Source of the DNA: Bacteroidota bacterium
Lineage (GTDB): Bacteria; Bacteroidota; Bacteroidia; Sphingobacteriales; Sphingobacteriaceae
NCBI GenBank assembly: GCA_023450085.1
Contig: JAEXHI010000033.1
Span: 1-17,144, forward strand
Direction: 5' to 3'
DNA: 17,144 bases
The notes below the pieces were generated by a model. That model did no database searches, was not told where the DNA came from, and worked only from the letters and a program-made list of their open reading frames with translations. Position numbers and translations under genes: made by a program. This document shows, piece after piece, positions 14,053-17,144 of the stretch. How positions within the stretch are numbered: position 1 is the stretch's first letter; each line of letters opens with the position of its first letter.

Positions 14053-15105
14053 TTGAAGAAAATATTAATCACAGGTGGTGCAGGCTTTATTGGCTCTCAC
14101 GTAGTACGCAGGTTTGTAAATGCGTATCCAAACTATGAAATTGTAAACTTGGATAAATTAACCTACGCAGGCAATTTAGCCAATTTGAAGGACGTAGAAA
14201 GTCAGCCTAATTATCGATTTGTTAAAATAGATATTGTAGATGCACAGGCCATTAATGAACTGTTTGCTGAGGAAAACTTTGATGCGGTAATACATTTAGC
14301 GGCAGAAAGCCATGTAGACCGTTCTATTGTTGATCCTACCGCTTTTGTAATGACCAATGTGATTGGAACTGTAAATCTTTTAAATGCTGCCAGAGAGTAT
14401 TGGAAAGGTAGCTATGATCAAAAGCGTTTTTATCATGTAAGTACCGATGAGGTGTATGGCGCTTTGGGCGAAACAGGCATGTTCACTGAAACAACTGCTT
14501 ATGATCCGCATAGCCCTTACTCGGCTTCAAAGGCGAGTTCAGATCATTTCGTAAGGGCATACCATGATACCTACGGAATGGATTGTGTAATTTCTAACTG
14601 CTCTAACAACTATGGTTCACATCATTTTCCTGAAAAGTTGATTCCTTTGGCAATCAATAACATCAAAAATAATAAACCAGTACCTGTTTATGGTAAAGGT
14701 GAAAATGTTAGAGATTGGCTTTGGGTAGAAGATCATGCAAGGGCAATTGACGTGATTTTTCACCAAGCAAAAACTGGTGAAACTTATAACATTGGCGGAC
14801 ATAATGAATGGAAAAACATTGATCTGATCCATTTGCTTTGCAAAATCATGGATAAAAAGCTAGGACGTAAGGATGGAGAATCGGCTGAGCTGATTACTTT
14901 CGTTACGGATAGGGCAGGGCATGATTTACGCTATGCCATTGATTCAACCAAACTACAAAAGGAACTGGATTGGGTGCCAAGCCTACAGTTTGAAGAAGGT
15001 TTGGAGAAAACCGTAGATTGGTATTTAGCTAATGACGAATGGTTGAACAATGTAACTTCTGGTAATTATCAGTCTTATTACGAGAAACAGTACAAGAATA
15101 GATAA
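14053..15105 (+). CDS. rmlB: dTDP-glucose 4,6-dehydratase, TTG start
   Basis: 350 residues, an extended short-chain dehydrogenase. It converts dTDP-glucose to dTDP-4-keto-6-deoxyglucose in the cytoplasm with bound NAD. Motifs: GGAGFIGS (residues 8-15, NAD loop), DKLTYAGNLANL near 38-49, TDEVYG with Thr131-Asp132-Glu133 of the active site, and YSASK with Tyr156 and Lys160. The C-terminal sugar-nucleotide part contains NIGGHNEWKNI and RAGHDLRYAID, typical of RmlB. The first codon is TTG at 14053; no in-frame ATG lies upstream near it and the protein begins directly with the family's MKKILITGGAGF, so TTG is the start. The gene overlaps rmlD by one base (TAATG). Confidence 0.97.
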   Translation: MKKILITGGAGFIGSHVVRRFVNAYPNYEIVNLDKLTYAGNLANLKDVESQPNYRFVKIDIVDAQAINELFAEENFDAVIHLAAESHVDRSIVDPTAFVMTNVIGTVNLLNAAREYWKGSYDQKRFYHVSTDEVYGALGETGMFTETTAYDPHSPYSASKASSDHFVRAYHDTYGMDCVISNCSNNYGSHHFPEKLIPLAINNIKNNKPVPVYGKGENVRDWLWVEDHARAIDVIFHQAKTGETYNIGGHNEWKNIDLIHLLCKIMDKKLGRKDGESAELITFVTDRAGHDLRYAIDSTKLQKELDWVPSLQFEEGLEKTVDWYLANDEWLNNVTSGNYQSYYEKQYKNR

Positions 15106-15968
15106 TGGGGAATATCGTTGTGATAGGGGCAGGTGGCCAATTAGGTCAGTGCATCAAAAAAATTGTAGGTTTAAGAGCCATTGAAAACGTGGTGTTTCCT
15201 GAGGAAAGTACCGCCAATATTTTGGATGTTCCTGCTTTAGAACTTCTTTTTGAACAAACCAACCCAGCTTATGTAATCAACTGTGCAGCATATACGGCAG
15301 TTGATAAAGCGGAAGACGAAGCCGATATTGCCAAAGCAGTAAATGAAACAGGTGCTAGAAATTTAGCCCAACTTTGTAAAAAGCATCAAGCCACGCTTGT
15401 TCATATCTCTACAGATTTTGTATTTGAAGGTACGGAAGTAAAGCTATTGAAAGAAAGTGATAAAGCTAACCCAATTAGTGTTTATGGCATCACAAAACTG
15501 GATGGTGAGTTGGCAATTATCAACGAATTGGACAATCATATCATTATTCGTACCAGTTGGTTGTATTCAGAGTTTGCTAATAATTTTGTAAAAACAATGT
15601 TAAAGCTAGGTGCTGATCGCGATGAGCTGAATATTATTGCTGATCAGGTAGGTACGCCTACTTATGCTATTGATTTGGCGAATGCGATATTTGATATCAT
15701 TCAATATCCTGAAAAAAAATATGGTACTTATCACTTTAGCAATGAAGGGGTAACCTCATGGTACGATTTTGCAAAGGTAATATTCGATTTGAGTGACACA
15801 AAAGTGAAAGTAAATCCAATACCAACAAGTGCTTATCCAACCAAAGCCAGAAGGCCTCATTTTTCGGTAATGGATAAAACTAAAATAAAAGCCGACTACG
15901 ACGTTCAAGTGCCTTATTGGGTAGACAGTCTAAAAGTTTGCATTGAAGCGCTTAAATCTGATCATTAA
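15105..15968 (+). CDS. rmlD: dTDP-4-dehydrorhamnose reductase
   Basis: 287 residues. It reduces dTDP-4-keto-L-rhamnose to dTDP-L-rhamnose using NAD(P)H. It has the N-terminal cofactor loop GAGGQLGQ (residues 8-15), NCAAYTAVDKAEDE in the second strand region, STDFVFEG, and YGITKLDGE with catalytic Tyr127 and Lys131. The later blocks IIRTSWLYSEFANNFVKTML and ADQVGTPTYAIDLA are RmlD hallmarks. The ATG overlaps the last base of the rmlB stop, so translation is coupled. Its usual substrate is made by RmlC, for which no gene is present between rmlB and rmlA. Identity as RmlD is strong; a related reductase giving a different deoxysugar is a small possibility. Confidence 0.95.
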   Translation: MGNIVVIGAGGQLGQCIKKIVGLRAIENVVFPEESTANILDVPALELLFEQTNPAYVINCAAYTAVDKAEDEADIAKAVNETGARNLAQLCKKHQATLVHISTDFVFEGTEVKLLKESDKANPISVYGITKLDGELAIINELDNHIIIRTSWLYSEFANNFVKTMLKLGADRDELNIIADQVGTPTYAIDLANAIFDIIQYPEKKYGTYHFSNEGVTSWYDFAKVIFDLSDTKVKVNPIPTSAYPTKARRPHFSVMDKTKIKADYDVQVPYWVDSLKVCIEALKSDH

Positions 15969-15986
15969 CCAAAAAACACCGACGAT

Positions 15987-16847
15987 ATGAAAGGGATAAT
16001 ATTAGCTGGCGGAAGCGGCACCAGATTGCATCCATTAACTTTGGCTTGTAGCAAGCAGATGATGCCGGTTTATGATAAGCCTATGATCTACTATCCATTG
16101 TCGACTTTAATGCTGGCAGGGATTAATGAAATTTTGATCATTTCAACTCCTCATGATTTGCCTAATTTTCAAAAATTACTTGGCGACGGAACTTCTTTAG
16201 GCTGCAAATTCAGCTATGCGGTGCAACCAGAACCTAACGGATTGGCGCAAGCCTTTGTGATAGGAGAGGAGTTTATCGGTAAAGATAAAGTGGCTTTGGT
16301 ATTAGGGGACAATATTTTTTATGGAGATGGAATGGCTAAGTTGCTACAAAACAGTGCTGATCCAGAAGGAGGTGTTGTTTTTGCTTACCAAGTGTCAGAT
16401 CCAGAAAGATATGGTGTAGTGGAGTTTGATAAAGATAACAAGGTAATTTCCATTGAAGAAAAGCCTTTAAAACCAAAATCGGATTATGCCGTACCAGGTT
16501 TGTATTTTTATGATAACGAGGTGGTGGAGATTGCTAAAAATATCAAACCTTCTGCACGTGGGGAATATGAAATTACCGACGTTAATAAGGTTTATTTAGA
16601 AAGAGGAAAACTTAAGGTAGGTGTGTTAAGCCGCGGTACAGCTTGGTTAGATACAGGTACTTTTGCTTCATTAATGCAAGCAGGACAATTTGTACAGATT
16701 ATTGAAGAAAGACAGGGCCTTAAGATTGGATGTATCGAAGAGATTGCCTATCGCATGGGCTTCATTACTGCTGATCAATTAAGAGAAATAGCCAAACCCT
16801 TAGTGAAGAGTGGCTATGGCGAATATCTCCTGAAGATTGTAAAATAA
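15987..16847 (+). CDS. rmlA: Glucose-1-phosphate thymidylyltransferase
   Basis: 286 residues, the usual length for RmlA. It makes dTDP-glucose from glucose-1-phosphate and dTTP, the first step of the pathway. Motifs: LAGGSGTRLHPLT (residues 6-18, nucleotide loop with Arg13), KQMMPVYDKPMIYYPLSTLM, and LGDNIFYG with metal-binding Asp108. VVEFD, SIEEKP and AWLDTGT further along complete the sugar-phosphate and regulatory regions. The start is 18 nt after the rmlD stop, in the same operon. Order B-D-A differs from the common A-C-D-B layout. The operon ends with a strong hairpin immediately after the stop. Confidence 0.97.
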   Translation: MKGIILAGGSGTRLHPLTLACSKQMMPVYDKPMIYYPLSTLMLAGINEILIISTPHDLPNFQKLLGDGTSLGCKFSYAVQPEPNGLAQAFVIGEEFIGKDKVALVLGDNIFYGDGMAKLLQNSADPEGGVVFAYQVSDPERYGVVEFDKDNKVISIEEKPLKPKSDYAVPGLYFYDNEVVEIAKNIKPSARGEYEITDVNKVYLERGKLKVGVLSRGTAWLDTGTFASLMQAGQFVQIIEERQGLKIGCIEEIAYRMGFITADQLREIAKPLVKSGYGEYLLKIVK

Positions 16848-16884
16848 ATGATAAAGGCCACGACTACTCGTGGCCTTTATCATT
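16847..16884. terminator. Strong hairpin terminator after rmlA
   Basis: Perfect 17-bp stem: arms 16847-16863 and 16868-16884, core GATAAAGGCCACGA with TCGTGGCCTTTATC, and a four-base loop CTAC. A- and T-containing flanks allow use on both strands. It begins on the last base of the rmlA stop codon, so termination is immediate. Confidence 0.85.
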
Positions 16885-17025
16885 ATCCGTCATTTCGAAG
16901 GAGGAGCCACTGAGAACCGAAGCTCTAAGTAGTAAAATCTATCATCGTGCTAGTCGTATTTTGTCATTCCGAGGTACGAAGGATTTACTACTAAATTGTA
17001 ATAGATTCTTCGCTATGCTCAGAAT
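16885..17025. repeat. Composite dispersed repeat with nested inverted copies
   Basis: Contains GTCATTTCGAAGGAGGAGCC, later GTCATTCCGAGGTACGAAGG from 16964, then AGATTCTTCGCTATGCTC at 17003-17020. The second and third units are imperfect inverted copies, and AGTAGTAAAATC (about 16929-16940) faces GATTTACTACT (16982-16992), so the stretch can fold on itself. The units resemble the hairpin at 3403-3468 in style. It is non-coding and typical of intergenic repeats I recall from Pedobacter-like genomes. Confidence 0.6.
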
Positions 17026-17144
17026 TGTAAATGTCAGATAATTCGGTAACAGAATCATAATAATTAAATTGATCCTGTTATGCCAATAAACACCAATGAT
17101 TTCACCGTTGAGCGGAAGTATCTGGATACTTACCGTTTTATGAT
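16942..17144 (-). pseudogene. Truncated minus-strand frame sharing the core of the left HExxH protein
   Basis: On the minus strand, the frame that codes in the left copy (HKTVSIQILPLNGEIIGVYW and following, through NYLTFT) stays open from the window edge, leaves the shared segment at 17025, runs through the dispersed repeat as ILSIAKNLLQFSSKSF and so on, and stops at 16942-16944. It therefore looks like a copy of the same protein core whose C-terminal end was lost to a repeat. It is only as real as the inverted repeat itself: if the right end is an assembly error, this is not a gene. Confidence 0.35.
17026..17144 (-). repeat. 119-bp perfect inverted repeat, right copy, running into the window edge
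   Basis: Inverted copy of 9-127. It abuts the composite repeat and runs exactly to the last base of the window, so its true length may be greater than 119 bp. An assembly junction is one explanation; a second copy of the same coding segment is another. Confidence 0.97.

Noticed and set aside
9..17144. Composite transposon or integrative element bounded by the 119-bp inverted repeats
   Set aside because: No transposase, integrase or resolvase lies between them and the interior is mostly housekeeping genes (coaX, lptC, ppiD-like, rml), so the repeats are not the ends of a normal mobile element.
1..17144. tRNA, rRNA, riboswitch or CRISPR array
   Set aside because: No cloverleaf-like segment, rRNA-like stretch, recognised aptamer core or regularly spaced direct repeat was seen by eye; a covariance-model scan would be the decisive test.

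Overview
The window is about 17.1 kb of AT-rich DNA from a member of the Bacteroidota, most likely a Pedobacter-like Sphingobacteriaceae. The basis is the presence of families largely confined to that phylum (DUF2480, DUF3109, DUF6427, the lipoprotein form of LptC, a PpiD-like SurA_N/parvulin protein), candidate promoters of the TAnnTTTG type, absence of strong Shine-Dalgarno sites, and dispersed hairpin repeats of a style common in this group. No RNA gene, intact mobile element or CRISPR array was found.

Layout. (1) 1-2213 is accessory. It holds the C-terminal part of a protein whose frame is open to the left edge and which ends in an HExxH putative metallopeptidase domain, then a closely spaced gene for a small secreted protein of unknown family, then a 100-bp remnant of a second copy of the metallopeptidase end. 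The arrangement resembles a polymorphic-toxin tip, its possible immunity gene and an orphan tip fragment. (2) 2214-3293, minus strand, is an acyltransferase-3 membrane protein. (3) 3294-3745 holds two hairpin repeats and a candidate 30-residue membrane peptide. (4) 3746-6620 is a probable operon: LpxH-like phosphoesterase, MurG-like glycosyltransferase, DUF6427 membrane protein. (5) 6867-11801 is a cell-envelope block: coaX, an outer-membrane barrel protein, lptC, and a PpiD-like foldase, closed by a clear terminator. (6) 11922-13976 holds three single genes: DUF2480, DUF3108, DUF3109. (7) 14053-16847 is rmlB-rmlD-rmlA for dTDP-deoxysugar synthesis, without rmlC, closed by a strong hairpin terminator. 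(8) 16885-17144 is a dispersed repeat followed by a perfect 119-bp inverted copy of positions 9-127.

Theme. Most recognised genes serve the cell envelope: lipid A (LpxH-like), LPS transport (LptC), outer-membrane protein folding (PpiD-like), surface sugar supply (Rml) and acyl decoration (acyltransferase 3). The housekeeping core looks ordinary. The unusual biology lies at the two ends: a mosaic, toxin-like locus on the left, and an inverted, abruptly diverging copy of part of its reading frame on the right.
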